Shown: positions 1-9,071, counted from the stretch's first letter. The stretch: 64,000 nt of DNA from Pseudoalteromonas flavipulchra NCIMB 2033 = ATCC BAA-314 (GCA_000814665.1 JWIH01000021.1:124001-188000), one strand, 5' to 3'. The notes: a model not told the origin generated them from the letters alone. Numbers and translations are program-made.

Positions 1-441
1 CTTGCCCGGGAAAAAGCCGATACACCGGAGCAGACTAATTTACAATCCGTGATTGAAGCTTGCATTATTAATAACCAAGCGCTGTTTGAGCATAAAGTCC
101 TAAGTATTGACTTACCTGGCAATGTATTTGTTCCTATGGCCGCGCAGGAGCTAAGATTGGTAGTGCAAAACCTGTTACAGAACGCTGTACATCATAGCCA
201 AGGTGAGCAAATTCATATTCGTTACAGAGATAATACACTAACGATTGCGGATAATGGCCAAGGGTTACCAGAGATCTTTACGGCAAACGAGCAAGCCTTT
301 GAGTCTGGAATGCGGGGTCCTAATAGTTTAGGAACAGGCATTGGCTTATCGCTAGTAAAGCGTCTTTGTGAGAAGTTTTCTGTGGAAGTGATGATTGAAA
401 GTGGCGAAACGGGTGTATCGGTTCACTTAAAGTTTGCTTAG
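1..441 (+). CDS. Sensor histidine kinase, C-terminal part (partial gene)
   Basis: The reading frame is open from base 1, so the gene begins left of the window and only its last 146 codons are seen. The piece is a HATPase domain: an N-box (LLQNAVHHS), a G1 box (DNGQGLP) and a G2 box (GTGIGLSLVKRL) are intact. It would bind ATP and phosphorylate a histidine that lies outside the window. A GTG at base 49 is in frame but cannot be the true start, because it would leave only the ATP-binding half. Its sensor input and any partner regulator cannot be read from here. Confidence 0.9.
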   Translation, partial: LAREKADTPEQTNLQSVIEACIINNQALFEHKVLSIDLPGNVFVPMAAQELRLVVQNLLQNAVHHSQGEQIHIRYRDNTLTIADNGQGLPEIFTANEQAFESGMRGPNSLGTGIGLSLVKRLCEKFSVEVMIESGETGVSVHLKFA

Positions 442-474
442 GGTCGTTGTTGACCTGACCCAACAGAGAATGAA

Positions 475-504
475 AAGGCACGGCGACTTCCGTTATCGTG
501 CCTT
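475..504 (+). terminator. Hairpin after the kinase gene, possible terminator
   Basis: An 8-bp perfect stem (AAGGCACG / CGTGCCTT) with a 14-nt loop lies 34 nt after the kinase stop and before the convergent gene at 545-1240. There is no good T-run on either strand, so termination is likely but not certain. Confidence 0.45.
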
Positions 505-544
505 GAGAGAGTTTAATTGATACAGCTAAGCTTCTTAATTGAAC

Positions 545-1240
545 TTAAGAAAACTCAGCGATAACCAATACTCTCTTGTGTTTAGCACTATAAAAAACAA
601 TCCCTTCGCCACCGCCCTCAAAATAAGTGGAGAAGCAGAAGGTGCCAAGGTAGGCAAAATCTACGTCATGCTCTTCATCAAAAAGGCCAATTTTACGAGT
701 GGAGTAGTGGCTGTAGTTCTCGCCACTTTGCTTATCCATAGCGTCAAAATAGCGCGTTTCATCATCGCCTTCTTCATCCCACAAATAGGCGTCCCAATTG
801 CAACCGAGTATGGGTTGCCCACCGAATTCAAATAGCGGAACGCTTTCATCGTTTTCGTCAAGGGAGTAGTTAAGTCGTTGATGTTTGGCGTAGAAGCTGG
901 CTGCTTGCTGATAGTATTCGCTATAGTCTTCAAAATCCTCCTTCTCTTCACTTAGATTGTCAACATTGTGAGCGTCAACTTGCCACCCATTGTCTGTCAG
1001 TGAGTAGGAGATATAAGGAAGGTCGCCATCAAAAATCTCCATAGAAATCGGTAATGCGATAAGTACATTATCATCGCTGTTTACGTCTAACTTTGAATAG
1101 GCAAGTAGTCCGATTGGTAATAGCTGATTGTCATTAAACGCGACATCTTGGCTACTCGGGAATGGCTTGTAAAAATCAGTCGCTTGTAACACTTTTGTCG
1201 CAGGGCATGCGAGCGCCGAATCTTTAATGTAGAGGGCCAT
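545..1240 (-). CDS. Hypothetical acidic cytoplasmic protein
   Basis: A 231-residue protein I do not recognise. It has no signal peptide and no membrane segment. It is strongly acidic, with D/E-rich stretches around residues 95-110 and 150-185, and it has many aromatic residues in its second half, including a glycine-rich EGGGEGIVFYS segment near the C-terminus. It is transcribed alone, convergent with the kinase on its right-hand end. The look of the sequence (a small, aromatic-rich, acidic globular protein) resembles immunity or SMI1/YwqG-like proteins, but I cannot see a diagnostic motif, and no toxin gene lies next to it. Confidence 0.7.
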   Translation of the reverse strand: MALYIKDSALACPATKVLQATDFYKPFPSSQDVAFNDNQLLPIGLLAYSKLDVNSDDNVLIALPISMEIFDGDLPYISYSLTDNGWQVDAHNVDNLSEEKEDFEDYSEYYQQAASFYAKHQRLNYSLDENDESVPLFEFGGQPILGCNWDAYLWDEEGDDETRYFDAMDKQSGENYSHYSTRKIGLFDEEHDVDFAYLGTFCFSTYFEGGGEGIVFYSAKHKRVLVIAEFS

Positions 1241-1480
1241 AAAACAACTCCTTTTTATGGTTTATTTTTTGGTAATTAATACGTTAGGCTTGTATTTGGT
1301 GCGCACCATATAGCGATGCGTGTGGAAAATCAATCAGTGTAATAACTATTCGGGCGTTAGCGTGCCTGTCCTTTATATTTTCTCCAAATTTGTGGCTTAT
1401 CATGCCTATGATAGGGCCATTGCAGTGCTGGATTGTCCGCTATAATACAAACTACATCAGGTGAGAAAAGTAGATACGCC

Positions 1481-2332
1481 ATGGAAAATAGAACATTTAA
1501 AATAAAAGTAATGGATCTAACTGAATTAGAAATTGCTGCAAAGTGGGCCCTGCAAGAAGGGTGGAACCCTGGGCTTAGCGACGCACAGTGCTACTATCAA
1601 GCCGATCCAAATGGCTTTTTAATTGGCTATCTAGGCGATGAACCTATCGCTTCGATTTCGGTGGTTAAGTACGATGATTCATTTGGTTTTTTAGGCTTTT
1701 ATATCGTTAAGCGTGAGTATCGAGGTCAGGGTTATGGGATGCAGATTTGGCAGGCAGGACTTCAATATTTAGCGGGTTGTAACGTCGCACTGGATGGAGT
1801 GGTCGCGCAGCAAGAGAATTACAAAAAATCGGGTTTTAAGCTCGCCTACCGTAATATTCGCTACGAAGGAGTGGGTGGCGGCGAAACGCCTGATTGCACA
1901 AACTTAGTGGCACTTGAAAGATTACCGATAGAAGAGGTCATTGCGTACGACAGTGCGTTTTTCCCAACAAAAAGAGTAGCCTTTGTTGACGCTTGGATTA
2001 ACCAGCCAAACTGCCACGCTTTAGGCATTAAACAGGATGACACACTTGTAGCCATAGGTGTGATCCGTCCTTGTCACGTTGGCTATAAAATAGGGCCTCT
2101 TTACGCTGATAGCGTAGAACTTGCAGAAACACTCTTCTTAGCACTTAGGTCCAAGGTATCAGCAACTGAGGCCATTTATTTGGATGTGCCAGAAGTAAAT
2201 GCAGCTGCTGTTGCGCTTGCACAAAAGTACAAGATGTCACTTTCTTTTGAAACCGCAAGAATGTACACCGCTAAACGCCCAGATTTGCCATTAGCGCGAG
2301 TGTTCGGGGTAACTTCGTTTGAAATTGGTTAA
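1481..2332 (+). CDS. GNAT acetyltransferase with second C-terminal domain
   Basis: A 283-residue enzyme expected to move an acetyl group from acetyl-CoA to an unknown amine. The N-terminal GNAT fold covers about residues 5-135, with the acetyl-CoA loop seen as REYRGQGYGMQIWQ. The remaining ~140 residues match the arrangement of proteins with a second GNAT-like domain (Acetyltransf_18 type). The start at 1481 is chosen because the fold begins a few residues later; a farther GTG at 1433 would only add 16 residues of low-complexity leader. It ends 5 bp from the convergent stop of the MocR gene. The substrate cannot be told from sequence. Confidence 0.85.
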   Translation: MENRTFKIKVMDLTELEIAAKWALQEGWNPGLSDAQCYYQADPNGFLIGYLGDEPIASISVVKYDDSFGFLGFYIVKREYRGQGYGMQIWQAGLQYLAGCNVALDGVVAQQENYKKSGFKLAYRNIRYEGVGGGETPDCTNLVALERLPIEEVIAYDSAFFPTKRVAFVDAWINQPNCHALGIKQDDTLVAIGVIRPCHVGYKIGPLYADSVELAETLFLALRSKVSATEAIYLDVPEVNAAAVALAQKYKMSLSFETARMYTAKRPDLPLARVFGVTSFEIG

Positions 2333-2337
2333 TGTTT

Positions 2338-3798
2338 TCACTCAAACAGCGAGTCATAAAGTAAATGTATTGCTTTGCAAATTTCCGGCTCTGAAAGTGC
2401 GCCAAAGCCGAATCTAATATGGCTGGCAGGGGACTGTGAATTTGTAAACACTGAACTTAGGGTAAAGTCTTTACTGGGTGCAAAGCTCAGTGGGTTTGTC
2501 TTTGCAACAGTGGAAATGTCAAGCCATAGTGCCAGTCCGCCTGTGGGAATATGATAGGAGATCCGAGTTCCAAAGACGCGTTCGAGTTCAGCCATGGCAA
2601 AATCTCTACGCGCTTGATATTGCCTTCTGGTTTTGCGTATGTGGCGTTTGACTTCACCTAAATCCATTAAGCTCGCCAGCACGATTTCCGAGACGGTATT
2701 ACCTTGTCTATCAATAAGCATTATCTGTTGTGCAATACGTTCGATAAATTCAGGCGCGGCGGCAATGTACCCAAGCCTCAAACCTGGGGCAAACACTTTT
2801 GACATTGACCCGACATGAATCACGTTTTCAGAATTTGGCAGGCTTGAAAGTGGAGGAATAGGCCGCGTGTTGTAGTGAAACTCATGATCATAATCGTCTT
2901 CGAGTATCGCAAAATTATACGCTTTTGACAGTGCTAACAATGCGAGTCTCCGCTCCATCGGCATGGTTACTGTGGTTGGGTATTGGTGGTGAGGAGTAAC
3001 ATACACCGCAGCAATTGGATGGGTAGCTAACAGTGCTGCGAGCTGCTCAGTATCGAGACCGTTATCATCGATTGGACAAGGCAAAACGACAAAGCCGTGG
3101 GCCTCAAATGCCGCCTTTGCAGGGAGATAACAAAGTGCTTCAACAACAATTGCACCTTTACGAGGATCGAGCACTTTTGAGGCGAGATAAATGCCCATTT
3201 GACTCCCTCGAACGATGCAAACCTCCTCGATATTACAATTCATAAAGCGGTCAAAGCTTAGCATGTTTGCAATTGCACCGCGAAGCTCTGGTGTTCCTCT
3301 TGGATCGCCATACCCAAGTTGCGCCTTGCGACTTAATTCGATGCAAACTTTACGATAAGTTCTGGCGAGCAGAGTATAAGGGATTAAGCGAGAATCGGGA
3401 CTGCCATCATTTAAACTGGTGAAATCACTCAATGGCTCTATTGCGTCTTGATAGAGCATTTCAACAAGGCCAGATGTTGCCTTGGTCTTTTGCGTCATCG
3501 TGACCAGATGCTGTGCTGAATCAGTTAACGATTGCTCGGGTAATTCATAGGCAACAAAAGTCCCTGAGCGAGGTTTTGTGAGCAGCCAACCTTGTGCTTC
3601 TAGTTCTTCGTAAACAACTTGTACGGTTTTTCGATTGATACTTAATTGTTCAGCGAGTTTCCGAGAACTCGGCAGCAAAGTGCCGGGATTTAACCTGCCC
3701 AAAGTGATGTCTGAGGTAATTTGATTGAGCAGTTTGGTATGTATTGTTTTCCCCTGCGCGTGGGTCAAACAAAAGTGCATTTGCCAAGATTTGGACAT
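2338..3798 (-). CDS. MocR/PdxR-type regulator (GntR HTH fused to aminotransferase fold)
   Basis: A 486-residue PLP-binding transcription factor. Residues ~12-80 form a GntR winged helix (LNPGTLLPSSRKLAEQL, then NRKTVQVVYEELEAQGWL). Residues ~120-480 are a type I aminotransferase fold with the PLP lysine at K334 in GSMSKVFAPGLRLGY and the aspartate motif ILEDDYDHEF. Family members sense an amino compound through PLP. The gene is divergent from the aldolase pair at 3907-5571, with a 108-bp shared control region that carries three related half-sites, so those aldolase genes are its probable target. The effector is unknown. Confidence 0.93.
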   Translation of the reverse strand: MSKSWQMHFCLTHAQGKTIHTKLLNQITSDITLGRLNPGTLLPSSRKLAEQLSINRKTVQVVYEELEAQGWLLTKPRSGTFVAYELPEQSLTDSAQHLVTMTQKTKATSGLVEMLYQDAIEPLSDFTSLNDGSPDSRLIPYTLLARTYRKVCIELSRKAQLGYGDPRGTPELRGAIANMLSFDRFMNCNIEEVCIVRGSQMGIYLASKVLDPRKGAIVVEALCYLPAKAAFEAHGFVVLPCPIDDNGLDTEQLAALLATHPIAAVYVTPHHQYPTTVTMPMERRLALLALSKAYNFAILEDDYDHEFHYNTRPIPPLSSLPNSENVIHVGSMSKVFAPGLRLGYIAAAPEFIERIAQQIMLIDRQGNTVSEIVLASLMDLGEVKRHIRKTRRQYQARRDFAMAELERVFGTRISYHIPTGGLALWLDISTVAKTNPLSFAPSKDFTLSSVFTNSQSPASHIRFGFGALSEPEICKAIHLLYDSLFE

Positions 3799-3811
3799 AA
3801 CGGTGTATTTA

Positions 3812-3860
3812 TCTGGACCAGTTGAAATTAAAAAACTGGATGTTATTTTTGGTCCAGTTT
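3812..3860. promoter_or_regulatory. Probable MocR operator, three related half-sites
   Basis: The divergent region holds TCTGGACCAGTT (3812-3823, with a CTGGACCAG palindrome), AACTGGAT (3834-3841) and TTTGGTCCAGTTT (3848-3860). The first and third contain the same AACTGG(A/T)CC core on the minus strand; the second has its AACTGG part on the plus strand. Multiple short related sites between a MocR gene and its target are typical of this family. Binding is inferred. Confidence 0.6.
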
Positions 3861-3906
3861 GGCGTTACTTTAGCTTCGTTGTCAAGCAGTAAAGAGGAGA
3901 GTATAC

Positions 3907-4683
3907 GTGAAGACAGCACTAATGAGTAAAGGGGAGCTGATGCAAAACGCTCAGCTTCAAATGCAAAACCAACTAACCACAAAGTCTTTTAGTCAACGTG
4001 AAAAACTCGCGCTAACCTGTCGAATACTCTTTGATAAGGGTCATGACTCGGGGCTTGCAGGCCAGATAACCTGTAGAGTAGAGCATGAGAATCACTTTCT
4101 TACTCAACAGTTGGGACTTGGGTTCGATGAGATCACGGCAAACAATCTGATTGAGGTGGACGCAGATCTTAATCCAATTAACGGAAAGGGGATGGCAAAC
4201 CCTGCAAATCGGTTTCATACCTGGATTTATCACCATCATCCTGAAGTGAATTGCATTATTCACACCCATCCTACCCATGTGGCGGCGCTTTCAATGTTAG
4301 AAACCCCACTGATAATCTCGCAAATGGATACGTGTGCGTTATATGAAGACTGTTCATTCGTGGCTAATTGGCCGGGAGTGCCTGTGGGTAATGAAGAGGG
4401 CAAACTTATTTCAGAGGCGCTTGGCAATAATCGTGCGGTGTTTTTGGCTCACCACGGCCAGCTAGTGACAGGAAAAACGATAGAAGAGGCCTGCAACTTA
4501 GCGGTGTTAATTGAACGCGCTGCTAAGTTACAACTCCTTGCTATGGCGGCAGGAGACATCAAACCTTTACCTCCAGAGCTTGCTCGAGAAGCGCATGACT
4601 GGGTGTCGACAGAAAAAAGAAATCAATTGAACTTTGCATACTATGCAAGGCAAGCACTCAAACTCCATATTGATTGTATTTAA
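3907..4683 (+). CDS. Class II aldolase/adducin-family protein
   Basis: A 258-residue protein of the class II aldolase/adducin family (fuculose- and ribulose-phosphate aldolase relatives), normally a zinc-dependent aldolase or epimerase. The metal site is visible as HTHPTH in NCIIHTHPTHVAALS (about residues 117-125) and the distal histidines in FLAHHGQL. The GTG start at 3907 is supported by GAGGAG at 3894-3899, seven bases upstream; the next ATG codons lie 15 and 33 bases further in. The gene is followed after 9 bp by a DapA-family gene and is divergent from a MocR regulator. The substrate is not evident; many such proteins lack aldolase activity on sugars. Confidence 0.88.
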   Translation: MKTALMSKGELMQNAQLQMQNQLTTKSFSQREKLALTCRILFDKGHDSGLAGQITCRVEHENHFLTQQLGLGFDEITANNLIEVDADLNPINGKGMANPANRFHTWIYHHHPEVNCIIHTHPTHVAALSMLETPLIISQMDTCALYEDCSFVANWPGVPVGNEEGKLISEALGNNRAVFLAHHGQLVTGKTIEEACNLAVLIERAAKLQLLAMAAGDIKPLPPELAREAHDWVSTEKRNQLNFAYYARQALKLHIDCI

Positions 4684-4692
4684 GGAATTGCG

Positions 4693-5571
4693 ATGAAAAT
4701 TTCAGGTATTATCGGTTACACCGTGACACCGTTCGATCCCTGTACGCAAGGGGTTGATTTGGCTAAACTTGGCGAAGTGATAGATATTTTACTTGCAGGC
4801 GATGTGGATGCGATAGCTGCGCTTGGCAGCGCAGGAGAGGCGGCCTATTTAACCGCGCAGGAGTGGCAGCAAGTTGCTGAATTTACTGTCAAACATGTCG
4901 CAGGGCGGGTTCCTGTTATGATCGGGATTGCAGCGTTAACGACTGCACAAGCCACGACTTATGCTAAGTATGCCCACCAATTTGGTGCGGATATGATCAT
5001 GCTTTCACCTTTTTCTTACTATCAATTGAGCGAGCAAGAGATATTTGAACATTATCAGCAAGTGTCGAAAGCTTCGCCGTTACCTATCATGCTCTACAAT
5101 AATCCGGCGGTATGTGGTGTGGATATGACACCTGAGTTAATGCTGGCAATGGTGGCAGACATTGAAAATGTGGTCGCGATTAAAGAGAGCTCGGGTGACA
5201 TACAGCGTATGCACAAAATTTATCATCTTAGTGAGGGAGCGGTGCCATTCTTTAACGGTTGTAACCACATGGCGTTAGAGGCATTGACTGCCGGTGCAGC
5301 AGGGTGGTGCACTGCGGCGCCATGTTTAATTGGTGATAAGCCAAAACAGTTATTGCAGGCTGTTGCAAACAGCGAATTTGAACGTGCTCAAGGGCTATTT
5401 TATCAACAGTTTGAGTTTCTGGAATTTATTGTGAGCTCTGGCCTTGCCGCCGCAGTAAAAGCTGGGTTCGCACTTAAAGGTATGGATGTCGGTGGTCCAA
5501 GAGCGCCATTGCTACCACTCAATGACGCTAAGCAAAAACAGTTAGCGCAATTACTAAGTAATTTGCGTTAA
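4693..5571 (+). CDS. DapA-family (DHDPS/NAL) Schiff-base aldolase
   Basis: A 292-residue TIM-barrel lyase of the dihydrodipicolinate synthase/N-acetylneuraminate lyase superfamily. The Schiff-base lysine is K164 in VVAIKESSGD and the partner tyrosine is Y135 in MLYNNP; the substrate loop reads LGSAGEAAYL, where true DapA usually has GTTGE. That difference, and the pairing with a class II aldolase under a MocR regulator, suggest a catabolic 2-keto-acid aldolase or dehydratase rather than the lysine-pathway enzyme. Its stop overlaps the convergent LysR gene by 4 bp. Confidence 0.88.
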   Translation: MKISGIIGYTVTPFDPCTQGVDLAKLGEVIDILLAGDVDAIAALGSAGEAAYLTAQEWQQVAEFTVKHVAGRVPVMIGIAALTTAQATTYAKYAHQFGADMIMLSPFSYYQLSEQEIFEHYQQVSKASPLPIMLYNNPAVCGVDMTPELMLAMVADIENVVAIKESSGDIQRMHKIYHLSEGAVPFFNGCNHMALEALTAGAAGWCTAAPCLIGDKPKQLLQAVANSEFERAQGLFYQQFEFLEFIVSSGLAAAVKAGFALKGMDVGGPRAPLLPLNDAKQKQLAQLLSNLR

Positions 5572-6464
5572 TCGAAGCGGTATTGCTGATAGGTTGAAGT
5601 CAATAGCTCAACAAACTCCCGTACCTTTGCGGGAGTATATTGCTTCGACAAGTACAGTGCGTGAATAGGATAACTTTCATCGTGTAGTTCAGGTAGTAGC
5701 TGTACACAACTGCCCATAGCTAATTCATCTTTAAATGCCCATAGCGGCCCGTAATGCACACCAAGGCCAGCGTTTACCCAATTTTTTAGCACTGCAACAC
5801 TGTTGGCGATGAGTTTACCACTTACCGTAACGGCTTCACGGTGCAGGCCTTTACCGAGAATGAGCTGATCACCAAGTTTAGGTTTATTGTAAAAGATAAA
5901 ATCCAGTTTGCTTAAATCGCTAAAGCGTTGCGGTTGTCCCATGCGTTCAATATACGATTTAGAGGCCACCAAGACCCGTGGTACATGGCCTAGTTGTCGG
6001 CAAATCAAGGAGGAATCATCCAGTTTGCCAATCCTAATTGCAATATCGATTTGTTTAGCCTTGAGATCTTCAAAATGACTGCCGAGCAGTAACTCGATAT
6101 TGAGATCTGGATAGGTGATTATCATGGTTTGTACCACAGGAGCAATGAAGCGCTCGGCGAAGTCGTGTGGAGCTGCAACCCTCAATGTCCCAGAAGGCAC
6201 TGCTGAGGTGCCTGAAATCGATTCTTCTAATTCCCTTTTTTCATCTAGTAATTGCTTTACGCCTTTATAGTACTCAAGCCCAACCTCAGTTGCAGCCGTT
6301 TGCTTGGTGGAGCGCTGTAAAAGTTTTACTCCTAATCGACTTTCTAAGTTTGCGAGCTTTCGGCTTACCGAGGAGGGATCGGTACCTATCACTTCAGCCG
6401 CAGATTTGAGGCTGCCAGATTCAACGGTAAGAACAAACAAATCTTCTTCAGTAATCGATTTCAT
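5568..6464 (-). CDS. LysR-family transcriptional regulator
   Basis: A 298-residue regulator with an N-terminal winged helix (residues ~5-62; SLKSAAEVIGTDPSSVSRKL) and a C-terminal effector-binding domain (~90-290). It belongs to the AaeR/DsdC-like group in which the regulator sits divergent from a single short-chain dehydrogenase, here the gene at 6574 with 109 bp between them. It therefore probably controls that oxidoreductase and itself. The convergent overlap with the DapA-family gene is only 4 bp. Confidence 0.92.
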   Translation of the reverse strand: MKSITEEDLFVLTVESGSLKSAAEVIGTDPSSVSRKLANLESRLGVKLLQRSTKQTAATEVGLEYYKGVKQLLDEKRELEESISGTSAVPSGTLRVAAPHDFAERFIAPVVQTMIITYPDLNIELLLGSHFEDLKAKQIDIAIRIGKLDDSSLICRQLGHVPRVLVASKSYIERMGQPQRFSDLSKLDFIFYNKPKLGDQLILGKGLHREAVTVSGKLIANSVAVLKNWVNAGLGVHYGPLWAFKDELAMGSCVQLLPELHDESYPIHALYLSKQYTPAKVREFVELLTSTYQQYRFD

Positions 6465-6573
6465 AGCGGATGTGAAAAATGCAATTAGTAAATGACTAAA
6501 ATCACTATACCTGTATCCCTTTCACCTAGCTACACTAAAAGTCGATTGAATATTTCAAGTAGGAGAAATAGGT

Positions 6574-7329
6574 ATGTCTAAGCAGTTAACAGGTAAGGTC
6601 GCGTTTATCACTGGGTCATCCAAAAATATGGGGAAGGATTTTGCTATTGCGCTGGCAAAGCAAGGCGCTGATCTTGTCATTCACTATCATAGTGCGCATT
6701 CTAAACCACAAGCACTTGAAACCCAGAAGGAAGTTGAAGCGCTGGGTGTTAGGACTACGTTAGTACACGGAGATGTCAGCAATAAAGCGCAGGTAATGAA
6801 TATATTTGAGCATATTATTAGTGAGTTTGGCGGCGTAGATATCGTTATCAATAATGCCGGTACTATCAGCAAAAAACCGTTTGTTGAGTATAGCGAGGAA
6901 GATTTTGACAGGCTATTTGGGATCAACTGTAAAGGGGCATTTTTTGTGATGCAAGAAGCCGCTAAACATATTCGTGATAACGGTCGGATCATTAATATGG
7001 GCACTTCGCTGCTGGCAGCATTTACTGGAAATTATGCGCTCTATGCTGGCTCAAAAGCACCACTTGAGCATTTCACTCGTGCGCTAGCAAAGGAAATCGG
7101 ACATCGAGGAGTGACCGTCAATACCATCGCACCAGGTCCAATTGACACTGACTTTTTCCATGGCGAAGAAAACGAGCAAACCGTTAATTATTTGCAGTCT
7201 GCAAGTGTAATGAACCGACTAGGGCAAGTAGACGATATTACCCCTGCGGTGCTTTATCTTGTGTCGGAGCAATCACGCTGGACGACTGGGCAAACTTTGT
7301 TTGTTAACGGAGGCTTTGTCACTCGTTAA
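6574..7329 (+). CDS. Short-chain dehydrogenase/reductase
   Basis: A 251-residue SDR. The catalytic YxxxK is present in YALYAGSKAPLEHF, the NNAG motif at residues ~90-93 (VINNAGT), and the C-terminal VNGGF that ends many 3-ketoacyl-reductase-like SDRs. The cofactor loop reads TGSSKNMG; the second glycine of the usual TGxxxGxG is asparagine, which is known in some SDRs but uncommon. AGTAGGAGAAATAG lies just before the ATG. The gene is alone, divergent from a LysR regulator, and is followed by a convergent kinase. Confidence 0.93.
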   Translation: MSKQLTGKVAFITGSSKNMGKDFAIALAKQGADLVIHYHSAHSKPQALETQKEVEALGVRTTLVHGDVSNKAQVMNIFEHIISEFGGVDIVINNAGTISKKPFVEYSEEDFDRLFGINCKGAFFVMQEAAKHIRDNGRIINMGTSLLAAFTGNYALYAGSKAPLEHFTRALAKEIGHRGVTVNTIAPGPIDTDFFHGEENEQTVNYLQSASVMNRLGQVDDITPAVLYLVSEQSRWTTGQTLFVNGGFVTR

Positions 7330-7353
7330 GTATGCTATGAGGGCACAAGTTGG

Positions 7354-8913
7354 TTAGGCGGTTTGTGCCAACGTTTTGTTCGCCAACAAGATGGTAAACG
7401 TTGTGCCATTTCCGGTTTTGGAATTGACTTTTAAGTCACCTTCTAAATGTTTTTTGACGAGATTATAGGTGACGGAAAGTCCAAGCCCGGCATGACCATG
7501 TTGGCGAGCTGTGGTGTAAAAGGGCTCAAAGATCCGGTTTAGGACCTCATTACTCATACCGACGCCTTCGTCTTTGACTCGAATAAATATTTTATTGTCA
7601 GTGATCTCTAAACGAACAGCGGCAAACGGCTGGGTGTCGCTATCATTACTAAAACCATGCACTCGGGCATTCTCTAGCAGCTGCAACAAGATTTGCTGTA
7701 GCGCCTTAACGTTGATTTTGACCAGTTGTTCCAGTTTTCCTGTTGCGCTAAATTCAACGCGCATCTTTAACTGGAAACGGGCCGTTTGTTCGCAATAATC
7801 GCGAATAACGGCTTCTAGGTCGACAAGTTGCTCGACGTCAGTTTCTTGCTCTGCGGAGATATTCTTGAACTCTTGTACTAGCTTTGCCGTTTTGCCGAGA
7901 TTTCGCTCTGCGATAGACAACCCAGAATCCAATGCTGCCATAATTTCTAAAAACTCAGCGTGCGACAAACGCTGCGCTTTCATGCCGGTTTCCATCACAT
8001 CCACTTGCTCTTGGCAGGATGACACTGCGGTAATCGAAACGCCAAGTGGGGTATTTACCTCGTGAGCCAATCCCGAAACTAAACTACCTAGGCTCGATAA
8101 TTTTTCCGCCTCTACCAGTTGCTGGTGGATCACATGAATGTGGCTAAGGAGCTGATTGATGGCAAGGCTAACATCAGTCAATTCATTGTGGTTATCAATG
8201 TCGATACGTTTTTCGAGACTCGAGCTCTCAATAATGTGATTGATTTGCGAGCGAATATGATTGATTGGATGTTGAATAGAGCGATATAAAGCGAAGCCAA
8301 CGGCGATTAAGCTCACCAATACAATCACAGAAAAAATAATGAGCAACAACTTTAGTTGGCTAAATTGTTGCTCGGTTTGCTCCACAATACTGAGTGCGAC
8401 GTCATTTTGTACCTCGGTGAGTGCTTGTAGTGACGCAGTTAACGGATCGAACTTTTCATAAAGTGCAGTAACAAACTGATTTTGTGGAATCGCTAAAAAT
8501 GTCCCTTGATTTATCGCGCTTTGGAGCGTGGCAATATGCGTAAATACGGCCTGCATTTGGAACTCAATGAGTTCAACTTTGACTTGCTCCGCCGTCACCA
8601 AATATGTGTTTAGATAGCTTTGCCAGGCGTCGTTCATGACCCGAGTAGCATCTGCTATTTGCATCAACCCCTCGTCTTTGGAGACCAGCCCTGCACGATA
8701 CTTATGAAGTATGTCGACAATCTGAATCGCACCGTGATCTGATACTTTTTTTATTTGAATAAGCGGCACAACACGATCGGCGTATAGAGATTCTACTTCT
8801 GACTCAAGGTGAGCGTAACGGTTAAAAGCATATCCAAGCAGTAAGGCAAGCGCAATGATGGGAAACACAATTAGCAGCCATAATTTATGGCGAATATTAA
8901 TTAGCTCTAGCAC
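7354..8913 (-). CDS. Orphan membrane sensor histidine kinase
   Basis: A 519-residue inner-membrane kinase. A transmembrane helix at residues ~11-30 is followed by a periplasmic four-helix-bundle-like sensor (~31-185), a second helix (~187-210), a HAMP linker (~212-265), the phosphoacceptor domain with H284 in GLAHEVNTPLG, and a HATPase domain (NARVHG, DEGVGM, GHAGLGLSVTYNLV). No response regulator gene is adjacent, so it must signal to a partner elsewhere. The HEVNTPLG form of the H-box is typical of HisKA kinases of the HPK4 type. Confidence 0.93.
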   Translation of the reverse strand: MLELINIRHKLWLLIVFPIIALALLLGYAFNRYAHLESEVESLYADRVVPLIQIKKVSDHGAIQIVDILHKYRAGLVSKDEGLMQIADATRVMNDAWQSYLNTYLVTAEQVKVELIEFQMQAVFTHIATLQSAINQGTFLAIPQNQFVTALYEKFDPLTASLQALTEVQNDVALSIVEQTEQQFSQLKLLLIIFSVIVLVSLIAVGFALYRSIQHPINHIRSQINHIIESSSLEKRIDIDNHNELTDVSLAINQLLSHIHVIHQQLVEAEKLSSLGSLVSGLAHEVNTPLGVSITAVSSCQEQVDVMETGMKAQRLSHAEFLEIMAALDSGLSIAERNLGKTAKLVQEFKNISAEQETDVEQLVDLEAVIRDYCEQTARFQLKMRVEFSATGKLEQLVKINVKALQQILLQLLENARVHGFSNDSDTQPFAAVRLEITDNKIFIRVKDEGVGMSNEVLNRIFEPFYTTARQHGHAGLGLSVTYNLVKKHLEGDLKVNSKTGNGTTFTILLANKTLAQTA

Positions 8914-9005
8914 TACAGATAACTCATTTTTTACATATCAACTTGAAGTATAAGTGCTGTTGATAATGTCGCCATTTTTCGTGGTGAAAATTAAAAAAGC
9001 ATAAT

Positions 9006-9056
9006 GTGCGACTTGTGTCGCACTTTTTTGTTTGTTAATGTGTGACATATGTCGCA
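9006..9056. promoter_or_regulatory. Two palindromic operators for the BlaI-like repressor
   Basis: Upstream of the BlaI-like gene are GTGCGAC-TTGT-GTCGCAC (9006-9023, perfect 7-bp arms) and TGTGACATATGTCGCA (9041-9056, one mismatch). Both share the GnGAC/GTCnC core and lie about 34 bp apart centre to centre. A CATAAT -10-like hexamer at 9000-9005 abuts the first. BlaI/MecI proteins bind as dimers to such GACA/TGTC-type dyads, so autorepression of the operon is expected. Confidence 0.75.
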
Positions 9057-9071
9057 GTTGTGAGAAAGACA

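Noticed and set aside
539..835. 98-codon frame opposite the hypothetical protein at 545-1240
   Set aside because: No start signal and no domain; the minus-strand frame has the better composition and length.
9042..9071. GTG start ten codons upstream for the BlaI-like protein
   Set aside because: It lies inside an operator palindrome and the added residues do not match the family; ATG 9072 fits.
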